NCBI GenBank assembly: GCA_029237695.1
Contig: CM055268.1
Location: 50,856,131-50,920,130, forward strand
Source of the DNA: Conchocele bisecta
Taxonomy: Eukaryota > Mollusca > Bivalvia > Lucinida > Thyasiridae
Reading direction: 5' to 3'
DNA length: 64,000 nucleotides
This document shows, piece after piece, positions 21,428 to 31,890 of the stretch (positions within the stretch are counted from its first letter, which is position 1; every line of letters starts with the position of its first letter). A program made the translations under genes and the position numbers. Under the pieces are notes generated by a model that was not told the origin of the DNA, did not search any database, and saw only the letters and a program-made list of their open reading frames with translations.

Positions 21428-23297
21428 CTGTCTGTTTCACGAAAGCTGCCCAAATTTTACGGCTATATAAACAATTCAACAAGAGCTGTAGGAGAACAGC
21501 ATAGCTCGACTACGAGGGTTGTCGATGTACACATAGCTTGACAAAGAAGGTGGCTGCGGCCTGCATAAAAACCTTAACCAAGGTTGACTAAAAACCTTAA
21601 CCAAGGGAAATTAAGTAAGTAATTCAAGGTTAAATGTAGGTCAATGTCAGATATAGGTCAGGGGTTATTGATGTACATCACTAGGAGATGAAGTTTTCCA
21701 AGTATGGTTTCTGTAGGCCCAGGAGTATTCCATATACAAGCTTGACTATAAACATTAACCAAGTAATTCAAGGTTAAATGTAGGTGAAGGTAAAATAAAG
21801 GTCGGGGGTTATTGATGTACATCCCTATGAGAAAAAGTTATCCAAGTATGGTGTCTGGATGCACAATAGTATTCCATGTACAAGCTTGATTAAAAACCTT
21901 AACCAAGGTTGACTAAAAACCTTAACCAAGTAAGTAATTCAAGAGGAAATGTAGGTGAAGGTCAAATATAGGTCAGGGGTTATTGATGCACATTACTAGG
22001 AGATGAAGTTGTCCAAGTATGGTGTGTGTAGGGCCAGTAGTATTCCATATACAAGCTTGACTAAAAACCATAACCAAGCGGAAATTAACTAAATAGTATT
22101 CCATGTACCAGCTTGACTAAAAACCTTAACCAAGCTTGACTAAAAACATTAACCAAGGGGAATTAAGTAAGTAATTCAAGAGGAAATGTAGGTGAAGGTC
22201 AAATATAGATCAGGGGTTATTGATGTACATCACTAGGAGATGAAGCTGTCCAAGTATGGTGGGTGTAGGGCCAGTAGTATTCCATATACAAGCTTGACTA
22301 AAAACCTTAACCAAGGGGAATTAACTAAGTAATTCAAGAGGAAATGTAGGTCAATGTCAAATATAGATCAGGGGTTACTGATGTACATCCCTATGATAAA
22401 AGGTTGTCCAAGTATGGTGTCTGTATGCACAATAGTGTTCCATGTACAAGCTTGACTAAAAACCTTAACCAAGGTTGACTAAAAACCTTAACCAAGGGGA
22501 ATTAACTAAGTAATTCAAGAGGAAATGTAGGTGAAGGTCAAATATAGATCAGGGGTTATTGATGTGCATCACTAGGAGATGAAGTTGTCCAAGTATGGTG
22601 GGTGTAGGGCCAGTAGTATTGCATATACAAGCTTGACTAAAAACCTTAACCAAGGTTGATTAAAAACCTTAACCAAGGGGAATTAACTAAGTAATTCAAG
22701 AGGAAATGTAGGTCAAGGTCAAATATAGATCAGGGGTTATTGATGTACATCACTAGGAGATGAAGTTGTCCAAGTATGGTGGGTGTAGGGCCAGTAGTAT
22801 TCCATATACAAGTTTGACTAAAAACCTTAACCAAGGCGTGACGGTGACGTGACGGTGACGCCGACGCCGGGGTGACAACATAAGCTCTACTTATTCTTCG
22901 AATAGTCGAGCTAAAAACAAGATTTCTTTTGATAATATTAAATTAAAGGAAAAATTAAGAATGAGCCTTCTTTTGATTTCGTGAAATTTGGTCAAATATT
23001 GATTTTATTGCGGAGTGAAGATGTCTATGGGCATTTAACATGGGGAAATTATTTTGAATTTTAGAAATACTGGACCGATTTTAGTTAGATCATATCCAAG
23101 CTATCTAGTCAGGTTTCGGAGTCAATTTCCAAAATGTTTTGTTTTTTGACTCCTCCCACACTTCCTTACCACTTTTTCCCCCATGTTAAATTCCCATAGA
23201 CAAATACATTTTTCGTAATAAAATCAATATTTGACCGAATTGTTTTTGAATTGTCTATATGGCCGTAAAATTTGGGCAGGTTTCGTGAAACAGACAG
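21428..23297. mobile_element. TA-flanked TIR element (CTGTCTGTTTCACGAAAGCTG), itself interrupted
   Basis: Left CTGTCTGTTTCACGAAAGCT and right GGTTTCGTGAAACAGACAG, both bordered by TA (21426-21427, 23298-23299). The interior matches the intact copy at 30467-30965. The insertion of another element at 21479 separates CAATTCAA from ATTTCTTTTGATAATATTAA, sequences that are adjacent in the intact copy. Confidence 0.8.
21479..22917 (+). mobile_element. Helentron/HINE-like element, innermost member of the nest
   Basis: 5' ACAAGAG, hairpin GCTGTAGGAGAACAGC (21485-21500), TAGCTCGACTA (21502-21512). 3' hairpin TATTCTTCGAATA (22892-22904), TAGTCGAGCTA (22903-22913), AAAA. The two 11-mers are exact reverse complements. 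About seven units carry AAAAACCTTAACCAAGG, AGTAATTCAAGAGGAAATGT, AGGGGTTATTGATGTACATC and GAAGTTGTCCAAGTATGGTG. Next to the 3' end is GTGACGGTGACGCCGACGCC. The matching empty site is at about 30510-30525. Confidence 0.85.
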
Positions 23298-23939
23298 TAG
23301 AGTTATGCTCCGGAAAATAATTGTCTGAGGCTGGCGCAGACGCGGATGATGCTCGGTGTCAAATCCTAATTATCTCCCCACGACTTTTGTCTGGGGGATA
23401 CAATAACAATTTAGTAACCATGTTTATAATACCAATCACACTAAGTAAGTGACCTTGAGCTTGGGATTAGTGGGTTTGTCACAGCATGATATGAAGCAGT
23501 TATGTGAAAGGAAATTTACCTGAGCGTAAAGTTTGGAATGGACGGGACGGGATAGGATGAACGGACGTAAAAAGATGACCCGAAAGTTGTTCTAAGGGAA
23601 GTTACTCATATTTTCCATTTTCGGTAATGATTTATAACTATACACACTACTACAGTGGTCATGTGATATTAACTAAACAGTGATCCTACATCTAACTAGT
23701 GGTGAGTATTAGCTATTGGGTGAGAGGGAAAATATACCTTGATAATGCATTGCTGTAGGACAAAAACTCCTGTAGCATGCTGGAAAGTCAAAGCAAATAT
23801 TATAGCAGAGCAACAATAGATAAGCAACAACATGTAGAAATGTAAAAATGCAAATTGGCTTAAAAAATATATACAAAATTTACAATATATTCCGTAAATG
23901 TCGTTGAGAGTTAACAAAATTTTTTTCAACTTATCTCGC

Positions 23940-24590
23940 ATTTGCTATGAAATTTTTTAAAACTTTCGACGTCATTTACAGAAATAATCACATGAAAGGC
24001 AAAACACCCAGTGTATGAAATCACATTGTACAGCACAGGTAAACATGTAGAAACATTAATTAAAACATTATTTTCAGAGCCAAAAAAGGGGCATAACTGA
24101 TCGATCAATGGGACAGGGAAAAATTTATGTTACTCACTCCTGCACTTGATAGTTGGAATGTATACCAAGTATGAAGATAATTGGCCAAAAACGGTAGAGG
24201 TAGTAAAAGGGGCATAACTGCGGATGGAAGGGTGGGACAGTGAAAAGTTTTACGTTACGCACTCCTGCACTTGATGGTAGGGTTGTATATCGAATATGAA
24301 GAAAATCAGCCAAAAACTGTAGAAGTAGTTCGCCGGACAATGAAAAAAGTATTTTCAGAGTCGAAAAAGGGGCATAACTGCGGATGGATCGGTGGGAGAT
24401 CGAAATTTTAACATTACACACTCCTGCACTTGATGGTTGGGATGAATACCGAGTACAAAAACTGTAGAAGTAGTTTGCCGGACAAGGAATTGTCTACTGA
24501 TAGACGGACGGATGGACGGACGGACAGGGTAAACACTATATGCCACCGACAACTATCGTTGCGGTGGCATACTAATAAGGGCATCGTTAT
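23940..24590 (+). mobile_element. Tandem-array element with 125 bp units and 3' hairpin
   Basis: Units with AAAAGGGGCATAACTGCGGA, ACTCCTGCACTTGATGGTTG and GCCAAAAACTGTAGAAGTAG recur three times. Then GACGGACGGATGGACGGACG and hairpin TGCCACCG...CGGTGGCA (24541-24570). Related units occur at 26150-26400. Confidence 0.65.
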
Positions 24591-24689
24591 CACTATACCT
24601 CGCTTGCAGCCTTGACAATAATAATAATAATAATAACAAAAAATAAAAATAAATACATTTTTGCTTTTAATACAAACAAGGTGAACACA

Positions 24690-24875
24690 AGTCCTCAGTG
24701 ACCTTGAAATTGGGTGGTCGGACGTTGGTCATATGCAAACCACATTGTGGTCAAATATTATCAATATTACTAACGCACGCAGTCACGCACGCATGTGCGA
24801 ACACACGTACGTACAGTACATGGACTAATGTTATATCCCCTCTTGCCTATCAGCGAGGGGATAATAATAGACTTT
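24690..24875 (+). repeat. Element 3' end with ACGCACGC/ACGTACGT tract and CCCCTC hairpin
   Basis: GTGACCTTGAAATTGGGTGG, then ACGCACGCAGTCACGCACGC, then a hairpin ATCCCCTCTTGCCTATCAGCGAGGGGAT (24836-24863). A similar terminus is at 42650-42850. Confidence 0.55.
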
Positions 24876-25074
24876 CTGAAATAGACTTCTGGTTACTGAA
24901 CTCAAACACAAATCACAATGCAAAACACACTAGGAATGACGGTACCAAATAAATTCAAACTAACCTTCCAAGTGATCCTGTTTATGGGATAATATGCCTA
25001 TAACATATAAATAAATTGAGATTATTGCTCGACTGCAATTTTCCGAAACTTTTTTCGTTGATGGTAAAATCCCA

Positions 25075-25540
25075 CACTTTCACAGTTTGCCACCATTGAA
25101 TAATGTGATGTTTGTCAGAATATTGTAGCATCTATCAGTATTATATAATGGATTGCATTTTCAGTTCAATAACCACATATTGTACCTTCAGACATCTGCG
25201 TTTACATAATTTCCAATATTTTCCTCATATGTCATCAGTACAATGTACATGCATGTACATTTTGTCCACTTTTTACTTTATTTATGAAAAATATTGTAAA
25301 TTTTGTAAACATATTTAATGAAATTACGCAGATGTCCAAAGGTACAAAATCGCATGGAGTGTCTCATATATATCATCATCTCAGACACAGTGCCTTTAAA
25401 CTGAAGAATCGCTATAGACAAATATAAGTAGTATAATACCTGCTTAATCGTTGCTCACATGGAATTGCAACATATTATACATTACACTGATATTCCACAA
25501 TAGTGAAAACTGCAAAATAGTATGTGGATTTGGTACAGTC
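25075..25540. repeat. AT-rich foldback-like sequence, no gene
   Basis: ACCTTCAGACATCTGCGTTT (about 25182) is inverted at AAATTACGCAGATGTCCAAA (about 25321). Outer parts also match weakly. Probably an old MITE. Confidence 0.45.
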
Positions 25541-25559
25541 ATTCCTCCATAACCAACAC

Positions 25560-25792
25560 ATATGTGGCCATGACTGGAGAAATGGGGCTTATGGGTTTTA
25601 TAACCAATCTAGATCTTAACCTGCTAGAACTTTCATGTAGCTTGATAATGTTCTATACTGTACGCCAGATGCATAGTGAACGTTTCATCGAATGAATGGT
25701 GAACAGTTTGAGATGCGGATGCGCAGGCTGATCTGGATCTACACTGGTCGCAAAACCCATAAGCCCCCTTTTCTCCAGTCACATATAATGAT
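25560..25792. mobile_element. MITE family A, complete copy
   Basis: TATGTGGCCATGACTGGAGA...GGGGCTTATGGGTTTTATAA at the left and CAAAACCCATAAGCCCCC...TCTCCAGTCACATATA at the right. It ends 23 bp before exon H of the host gene. Confidence 0.85.
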
Positions 25793-25814
25793 AAAGACTT
25801 AAAAGTGGGCGCAC

Positions 25815-25941
25815 CTGTCCCCTATGCATCCCTTGGGCTTCCAGAAGTTGAGGTCTGTGTCCCAGGCGAGCTGGTCCATGTTCACGTAGGTATAATGGTC
25901 ATCACTCTGCTTCAGCTTGCTCTCCATCGCTCCATTGGCCA
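25815..25941 (-). CDS. Host gene exon H (last one found)
   Basis: Acceptor CCTGTGTCAG precedes it and donor AG|GTGCGC follows. The exon is 127 bp, starting in phase with two bases (TG) that complete the codon begun by exon G and ending with two bases (AG). It encodes ANGAMESKLKQSDDHYTYVN then MDQLAWDTDLNFWKPKG. If the donor were not used, the frame would stop after CAHF, so this may be the terminal exon. I found no convincing downstream exon. A plain cytosolic-looking sequence with no motif I recognise. Confidence 0.75.
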
Positions 25942-26152
25942 CTGACACAGGCAAACACGAGACATCAAAATTGCCAGGTCACAATATATGTATAAGCCTG
26001 TCGAGGCATAGTTAATGAAGAGAAAGAAGTAGGTCAATGAGGCAAATGAGGCATGATATTTTTTAATTATTTATGCTATATATTTTCGACAGGTTATAAA
26101 GTATGATATTTCACATCCAAAAATAAATACAGAGAATAAATAGTAATGTTCA

Positions 26153-26400
26153 TTAACATTTTAAGAAAACACAGTTATTGCCCCTCATAAGGTCAAATGG
26201 TATGTTGCTGCTGATGTACACCATTAATTGATTGTTATGTGCATGCATACCGAGTACAAAGTAAATTGGATGAAAATTGCAGAAATAGTAGAAAACGAGC
26301 ATAAAGTTGCATTTACTGAGTCGCAAAAGGGGCATAACTCTATAGAGATTGGGACCGCATAATAAAATGTTCACGTTACTGATTTTTGGCCCACGGGATT
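26153..26400. repeat. Relic of the 125 bp-unit element
   Basis: GCAAAAGGGGCATAACTCTA and TGCATACCGAGTACAAAG match units at 24.1-24.5 kb. Lies in the intron between exons H and G. Confidence 0.55.
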
Positions 26401-26403
26401 AAA

Positions 26404-26511
26404 TCAAATAATTTCTTCATTTTTATACACCCGTTAAAAAAAAAACACAGGACGTATTATACGTCCCGTGTTATTTTTAAAAAGGCGTATAAAAATGAAG
26501 AAATTATTTGA
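26404..26511. repeat. Foldback element, 108 bp
   Basis: TCAAATAATTTCTTCATTTT is matched inverted at the right end (AAAATGAAGAAATTATTTGA). The inner arms are ACAGGACGTATTATACGTCCCGTG. Confidence 0.85.
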
Positions 26512-26586
26512 AAATTTTCACCAGTAAAATGGTACATGTTGAGAATGACAGGCGCCAATATGATAGTCAGTAACCACAGTTCTCAC

Positions 26587-26653
26587 CTGGAATTGAATCC
26601 ATGGACACCAAGGCAACAAACGGCTGTGGCAGACTGATGATTTTGCCCAGTGT
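26587..26653 (-). CDS. Host gene exon G
   Basis: Acceptor CTATTGACAG, donor CCAG|GTGAGA, 67 bp. It begins in phase 0 and ends with one base. It encodes TLGKIISLPQPFVALVSMDS then IP, followed by a split codon that gives V with exon H. Phases fit on both sides. Confidence 0.85.
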
Positions 26654-26761
26654 CTGTCAATAGAAACATGCAATTATTTTATCATGCCATTCGTTAATGT
26701 ACTATGTATGAACAGTCATCAAATTATATGTACTTTATCATTTCTTAGCACATTCATTAAG

Positions 26762-26835
26762 ACATGTGGCTGTGACTGGATAAATGGGGCTTATGGGTGT
26801 GTGACCAGTGTAGCTCCTGATCAAACTAGAAAATG
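26762..26835. mobile_element. MITE family A, left arm only
   Basis: CATGTGGCTGTGACTGGATA...GACCAGTGTAGCTCCTGATC. The right arm is missing, replaced by the tandem-array element that follows. Confidence 0.7.
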
Positions 26836-26879
26836 TGTTCATAGAACACGGATGCCCCACATATCGCTTTGATAATAAA

Positions 26880-27669
26880 TGAGGCCAAATTCCAAGTCAA
26901 ATTTTGTTTTTACCTGAGCGTTAAAGTTTTTGAAGCACCAAGTATGTGACCTTGACCCTGGGCTTGGCGATGGCAAGACGAACGTGGATTTGGCACAGGG
27001 CGGTAGAGGACCATTATAGCAATGCGTATATGAAGTATGAAGCTGATCAGTGGAAGGGAACAAAAATTATAAGATATTTACCCGAGGGTTAAAGTTTTTG
27101 AAGAACCAAGTATGTGACCTTGACCCTGGGCTCGGCGGGGGCAGGACGAACGTGGATTTGGCACAGGGCGGTAGAGGACCATTAGAGCAATGCGTATATG
27201 AAGTATGAAGCTGATCCGTGACAGAAAACAAAAATTATAAGATATTTACCTGAGCGTTAAAGTTTTTGAAGCACTAAGTATGTGACCTTGACCCTGGGCT
27301 TGGCGGGGGCAGGATGAACGTGGATTTGGCACAGGACAGTAGAGGACCATTAGAGCAATGCGTATATGAAGTTGATCCGTGAAAGGGAACAGAAATTATA
27401 AGATATTTACCTGAGCGTTAAAGTTTTTGAAGCACCAAGTATGTGACCTTGACCCTGGGCTTGGCGGGGGCAGGACGAACGTGGATTTGGCACAGGGCGG
27501 TAGAGGACCATTAGAGCAATGTGTATATGAAATATGAAGCAGATCAAAGAAATGAAGAAATTATGAGACATTTACCCCGAGCGTTCAAGTTTTGTGACGG
27601 ACGGACGGACGGATGGACGGACAAGGGTAACACTAAATGCCCCCTCCACTATCGTGATGGGGCATAAAA
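26880..27669 (+). mobile_element. HINE-like element with four 165 bp units (same family as 1-715)
   Basis: GTATGTGACCTTGACCCTGG recurs at about 26942, 27110, 27278 and 27441. The units also share GGCACAGGGCGGTAGAGGAC and AGAGCAATGCGTATATGAAG. GACGGACGGACGGACGGATG (27597-27616) precedes the hairpin TGCCCCCTCC...GATGGGGCA (27638-27664) and AAAAA, which runs directly into the next element. Confidence 0.8.
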
Positions 27670-28540
27670 ACAAGAGCGCCGAGAGATGGCCACAATATAT
27701 TGCCCGTCGAAGTGTAGCCAGTATTTTATACAGCACCATCATGAATTATGTGACGATCTCCAATTTAAAAAATACAAATAAAGACAATAACTATGAAGTT
27801 TGGCCAGCATCAGCCAAGCGGTTAGTAAGAAAAGGCAGTTTGGAAGCTCTAATAAAAAATATACCAGTTTGACCTTTCAGCGGCCATTTTGGATGACCTA
27901 ATCATCTGATTCTGACAAAAAAATAATCCAGAGTGGTCGTCTCCTCAATACCTTCAATTTATATGACATGACCATATTATGTCAAATGTGAAATTTGACC
28001 CCATGCGTCACCATTTTTACAAATCTGAAAGGGCATTGACTGTCGATCATTCCTGTCAAGTTTGGTTGAAATCTATTCATGAGAAATCTGACATGCCCCC
28101 ACCCATAGATCATCCCTGTGAAGTTTCACAAACATCAGCCAAGCGGCTCACAAGAAGAAGACGTTTGAAAAAAATTAACCAAATGGAACAAGAGTGTCGA
28201 AGGTCACAATATCGAGGCACGTCGAAGCATGGCCAGTCAACAAAGAGAGATAATTCATTGAAAACCAATGTGGTTGTTCCTCTTGCCATGACAAACATGT
28301 GTATCAACTTCGTCTCGCTATGTTAAACATGTATACAGAATTTGGTTATGATATGTTACGTAGAACTCGAGTTATTGCGTGGACTTGGGTACAGTGCAAA
28401 AATTAAAAATGGCCGCCAAGAGAAGATAAGTCATCGGAAATTTTTGAAAATCAATCCAGTACTTCATCTTGCAGTAATAAACATGTATACCAAATTTGGT
28501 TACGATCCGTCAAATAGAACTCTATGAACTGATGACAACA
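27670..28540 (+). mobile_element. Dispersed element beginning ACAAGAGCGCCGAGAGATGG
   Basis: Abuts the previous element's 3' end. Units contain GTGAAGTTTCACAAACATCAGCC, AAGCGGCTCACAAGAAGAAG and GACTGTCGATCATTCCTGTC, the same theme as the 440 bp units at 38 and 63 kb. The 3' end is indistinct. Confidence 0.6.
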
Positions 28541-28680
28541 AGGCGTAAAATCAGCTCTAAAGCTGTACATATTGCAACATTTTAATGATTAACTTAGTAG
28601 ATTGGCAAAAGTGTCGCAATATGTGATTAATTGAGCTGTGCTTTCATTGGTCGAGAAACTAGGGTAAACAATAAGCTTAC

Positions 28681-28712
28681 TTGTGGTCCAAGGAGAAGAT
28701 AATCCCCAAGAT
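28681..28712 (-). CDS. Host gene exon F, 32 bp micro-exon
   Basis: Acceptor TTTTTGTTTCAG, donor CACAA|GTAAGC. Two starting bases finish the codon of exon E, and the exon ends in phase 0. It encodes LGDYLLLGPQ. It is supported mainly because its length (32) keeps the frame between exons E and G. Too short for ordinary gene finders to call alone. Confidence 0.75.
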
Positions 28713-28734
28713 CTGAAACAAAAAGAAAGAGTTA

Positions 28735-28992
28735 AATGGTTAAATGCCCCAGTAACTTCTAAGATTATTTAGGGATGAGACCAAGTTTTCAAATCTCATC
28801 CGAAAGTGAAAGCGAATGGGTTTAACGTCCCAGCAACAGCTATGGTCATTTAGGGACGGGACTTCGGTATCAAATCTCATCCGAAAGACCAGTGGGAATG
28901 CAATGACAGTAATTTTTATGCCTAAGGCGAGGTTGGAACCCGCCACCTCCGGATTGGAAGTCCGGTGCTCTAACGCTGAGGCCACGACCCAT
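28735..28992 (-). mobile_element. tRNA-derived SINE, near full length
   Basis: The head on the minus strand is GGGTCGTGGCCTCAGCGTTA, then CCGGACTTCCAATCCGG (a perfect anticodon arm with loop CTTCCAA, TCC = Gly), then GGCGGGTTCCAACCTCGCC (a B-box with one change). The body repeats TTTCGGATGAGATTTGA twice. The 3' part has CCCTAAATGACCATAGCTGTTG...GACGTTAAACCCATT, similar to the tail of the larger SINE at 52058. It lies 20 bp upstream (gene sense) of exon F. Confidence 0.8.
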
Positions 28993-29159
28993 TCTCGAAA
29001 CTAAATCATATTTTTTTACCGTACAACTCACTTAATATGAACTAGCTTTGTATTTTCATTTAGTATGAATTTTTCAAATCCATTGCTAACCTCAGTACAT
29101 GTACCATATTTATATGGAAAAGTTGAAAAAGACTTAACCATATCAACATTACAGACATC

Positions 29160-29305
29160 TTTAGCAGTGTTTGCAAACAGTATAGATCCAGATGAGTCGG
29201 CTCATAACGAGCCATCTCATCATGACCTGCCCTTTTAGCAATTAATTTTCATACTGTTTAAAAAAATAAACACCCCCTTCTTATAAATGGACTAGTCTAT
29301 AGTGG
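29160..29305. mobile_element. MITE family F fragment (GATCCAGATGAGTCGGCTC)
   Basis: GTATAGATCCAGATGAGTCG and GAGCCATCTCATCATGACCTG are inverted around CATAACGAG. Then AATAAACACCCCCTTCTTATAAATGG. Related copies are at 31585, 37335, 44000 and 44235. Confidence 0.65.
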
Positions 29306-29434
29306 AATAAATTGTATATTACATGCTGTTCGAAAAATGTGAAATTTGTTCTCAGACCAGCTTATAACGTTGTCAAAATTGACAATGTTGACTTTGGCGT
29401 ATAAATGGTTTCTTCTCTATGAATGTATTTTTGA

Positions 29435-29510
29435 TGCCCTAAGCGAGGTTTGAACCTACAACCTCCGGATTGGAAGTCAGGTGTTCTAACCCCTAGGCCA
29501 CAACCCAACC
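29435..29510 (-). mobile_element. Second tRNA-like SINE head
   Basis: Minus strand: GGGTTGTGGCCTAGGGGTTA, GACTTCCAATCC, GTAGGTTCAAACCTCGC with a perfect B-box GGTTCAAACC. It is alignable throughout with the head at 28920-28985. The long body is absent, so it is truncated or a different subfamily. Confidence 0.7.
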
Positions 29511-29623
29511 CTCTGGCAGGTTGAAGAAACAAACTTTTTAATCAACGGAAACACACATCCACACACACACAGATGGACACACAGTAAAAACATTATATGC
29601 CTGATCAATATAATACCAGACTA

Positions 29624-30126
29624 CTGTCCGTTCCACGTTTTGCTGCCAACAAACTTTTGGCTATTAAACACATTAAATCTAAAAAATATTTAAAAAGTAA
29701 GTACTTTTTCATCAATAACAAAAAAGTCACCCTCCGCAAACAAATTTATTTGATGAAATTCCATCAAATATTGATATTATTGCGAAAAAACGATTTTCCC
29801 GACATGGGAGTCAAAACTTTGGAAATTGACTCTGAAACCTGGCTAGGTAGCTTGAAAATGATGTAAAAGTTAGATTTTGAAAATCGGTCCACAAATAATA
29901 ATATTTAAAAAAAATAATCTATTTTTAGCCCCCCCATGTTAAATTCCTATAGGAAAATCGTTTTCTCGCAATAAAATCAATATTTGATTGAATTTCATCA
30001 AATAAACTTTTTTGGGGAGGGTGACTTTTTATTTATTGATGAAAAAGTACTTACTTTTAAATATTTTTTAGATTTAATGTGTTTAATAGCCAAAAGTTTG
30101 TCGGCAGCAAAACATGGAACAGACAG
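29624..30126. mobile_element. TA-flanked TIR element with long inverted arms
   Basis: CTGTCCGTTCCACGTTTTGC...TTTGGCTATTAAACACATTA and its inverse ending ATGGAACAGACAG, bordered by TA. Arms exceed 130 bp. The central part, with CCATGTTAAATTCC and ATAAAATCAATATTTGA, is shared with the element at 30467. Confidence 0.8.
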
Positions 30127-30135
30127 TAGTGTCTT

Positions 30136-30385
30136 TTGATATGTGGCTGTGACTGGTGAAATCAGGCTTATGGGATTTGTGACCAGTGCAGCTCTTGGTC
30201 AAATAGTGCACTCTTTTAGCCTGACAACGATCTATATTCCTTGTTAGAAACATGAAGGAGTGTTTCATTGATGGAATGGCGGACAGTGCAGATCCTGATC
30301 AGACTGTGCGGATGCACAGGCTGATCTGGATCTACACTGGTTGCAAATCCCATAAGCCCCTTTTCTTCAGTCACAGCCACATATA
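30136..30385. mobile_element. MITE family A, complete copy
   Basis: ATATGTGGCTGTGACTGGTG at the left and CAGTCACAGCCACATAT at the right, with GACCAGTGCAGCTCTTGGTC inside. Confidence 0.85.
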
Positions 30386-30466
30386 AAGATGATCAGATTT
30401 GGCAAGAAAAAGGTAGGAATTCTTTGGTTTGATGAGGAATCCCTACGTGTTGTCTATTCTAGCCTA

Positions 30467-30965
30467 TAGTCTGTTTCACGAAAGCTGCCCAAATTTTACG
30501 GCCATATAAACAATTCAAAAACAATATTTTTTTTGATAATATTAAATTAAAGGAAAATTTAAGAATGAGCCTTCTTTTTATTTCGTGAAATTTGGTCAAA
30601 TATTGATTTTATTGCGAAAACAAAATTTCCCCATGTTAAATCCCCATAGACATCATCACGGAGTGAAGATGTCTATGGGGATTTAACATGGGGAAATTTT
30701 GTAGAATTTCAGTAATCCTGGACCGATTTTCAAAATTTAACTTTTGTTTTCTTAGTTGGATCATTTCCAAGCTATCTAGCTAGCTTTCGGAGTCAATTCC
30801 AAAAAAAAATTTTCGTAATAAAACCAATATTTGACCAAATTTCACGAAATAAAAAGAAGGCTCATTCTTAAATTTTCCTTCCATTTAATACTATCGAAAA
30901 AAATATTGTTTTTGAATTGTTTATATGGCCGTAAAATTTGGGCAGCTTTTGTGAAACAGACTATA
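30467..30965. mobile_element. TIR element (AGTCTGTTTCACGAAAGCTGCC), uninterrupted copy
   Basis: AGTCTGTTTCACGAAAGCTG...ACGGCCATATAAACAATTCA and the inverse GCAGCTTTTGTGAAACAGACT. It contains CAATTCAAAAACAATATTTT, the empty version of the site occupied at 21479. The CATCTTCACTCCGTGATGATG region is itself a small hairpin. Confidence 0.85.
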
Positions 30966-30996
30966 ATCCGACCACTTACAAAAAATACTCTCCTGT

Positions 30997-31812
30997 GCCT
31001 GGTTGCTCAAATCCTGTCAGTTTAATGGACCGTTAAATCCTTAACATAATACAGACCTCTACAGGGATCCTCCAGATTATTGGACAAAAATGGCAGTTTG
31101 TTTCGATATTTTTCTTAAAATAACAGCTTAGGGCACAACATTTTCACAGAACAATCCTACCTTCTTGCTTTCTCAACGCATGTAAACTATTCAGCAAAAT
31201 GTGTCATCTTTCTCATTTAAAATTGGGTCAGATCATCAGTCATAAGATTGCCCCAAAATTAACATCGACAATCAGTTATCCGGACAAAATATAATCATCT
31301 TATAACTTCTATTCTCACCTTGAAATCATAATTTTATTGCCTGTAAACCAGTATAAACAGCATTGTGTATCTCTGCAGAAAAGAACAGTCACCCTTCGCA
31401 AATTTTTTAAAATGTTTACCATGGCGATATATATTCTTCAAACTGGCATGGAAACAGCAAGCACCTGCGTGATTTAGATGTATTTGTTACAAAATTGGAT
31501 CAAAAGAATGTGCTTAATTAACAGGTATTTTCATTTGTCCGATAAACTGATTGTCCTGTCCGGCTAACTGGTACGACTCCTGTATAGCGGTGTTTGCAGA
31601 TAGTGTAGAGCCATATTACACGGCTCATGAAGTATTTTTCTTATATTTAAGAAAACAATACACCCCCTTTTCATAAATGGACAAGTCAGAAAATAATTTT
31701 GTGATTATTGGATTGGTCGGAAAATTAACATATCAAAATCCAGTCCAGTTATTTAGGAGTGAAAGTGTTAAGGATTTAACAGTCCGTTTAGCTAACAGAG
31801 GTTTCGAGCAAA
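30997..31812. mobile_element. MITE family E copy with long interior
   Basis: GCCTGGTTGCTCAAATCCTG...GTTAAATCCTTAAC at the left and GTTAAGGATTTAACAGTCCG...GTTTCGAGCAAAC at the right. The interior (about 31060-31570) is unassigned, and 31585-31770 is MITE family F. Ends are more diverged than in the other two copies. Confidence 0.6.
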
Positions 31813-31840
31813 CATGCCCAAGTGTTCTCTATATAAACGT

Positions 31841-31890
31841 CTTACATGAGATGTAAACAACTTACGTGGGATGTAAACGACTTACGTGGG
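31841..31890 (-). promoter_or_regulatory. Triplicated 5' splice site, 20 bp period
   Basis: CTTACGTGGGATGTAAACGA, CTTACGTGGGATGTAAACAA and CTTACATGAGATGTAAACG start at 31881 (joining the exon), 31861 and 31841. On the minus strand this gives CCCAC|GTAAGT twice and CTCAT|GTAAGA once, exactly 20 bp apart. The first is the donor of exon E. Use of the next would add 20 nt and shift the frame. Confidence 0.8.

Larger units (their letters stand above)
20220..23402 (+). mobile_element. HINE-like element (outer member of a three-level nest)
   Basis: The 5' end has hairpin TATGCCCACAGGCATA (20228-20243) then TGTATCCCCC. The 3' end has hairpin CTCCCCACGACTTTTGTCTGGGGG then GATACAATAA, so TGTATCCCCC and GGGGGATACA are complementary. 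Units of about 155 bp contain GTGAGGCAAGAGTTATTATT, TTTGGGTCATGGTCTATGCA, GTGAAGTTTCATGAAAATAT and GAGTTATGCTCCGGACA. The array is broken at 21428-23297 by another element, after which GAGTTATGCTCCGGA resumes. Confidence 0.75.

Noticed and set aside
24950..25030. A further host exon downstream of exon H (TTATAG|GCATATTATCCC)
   Set aside because: The phase fits but the frame stops after five codons and the peptide is not convincing. It could be a terminal exon, but I could not support it.
28920..28992. A tRNA-Gly(TCC) gene
   Set aside because: The anticodon arm is perfect but the acceptor stem does not pair and the B-box is altered. A SINE body follows, and a second diverged copy lies at 29435.
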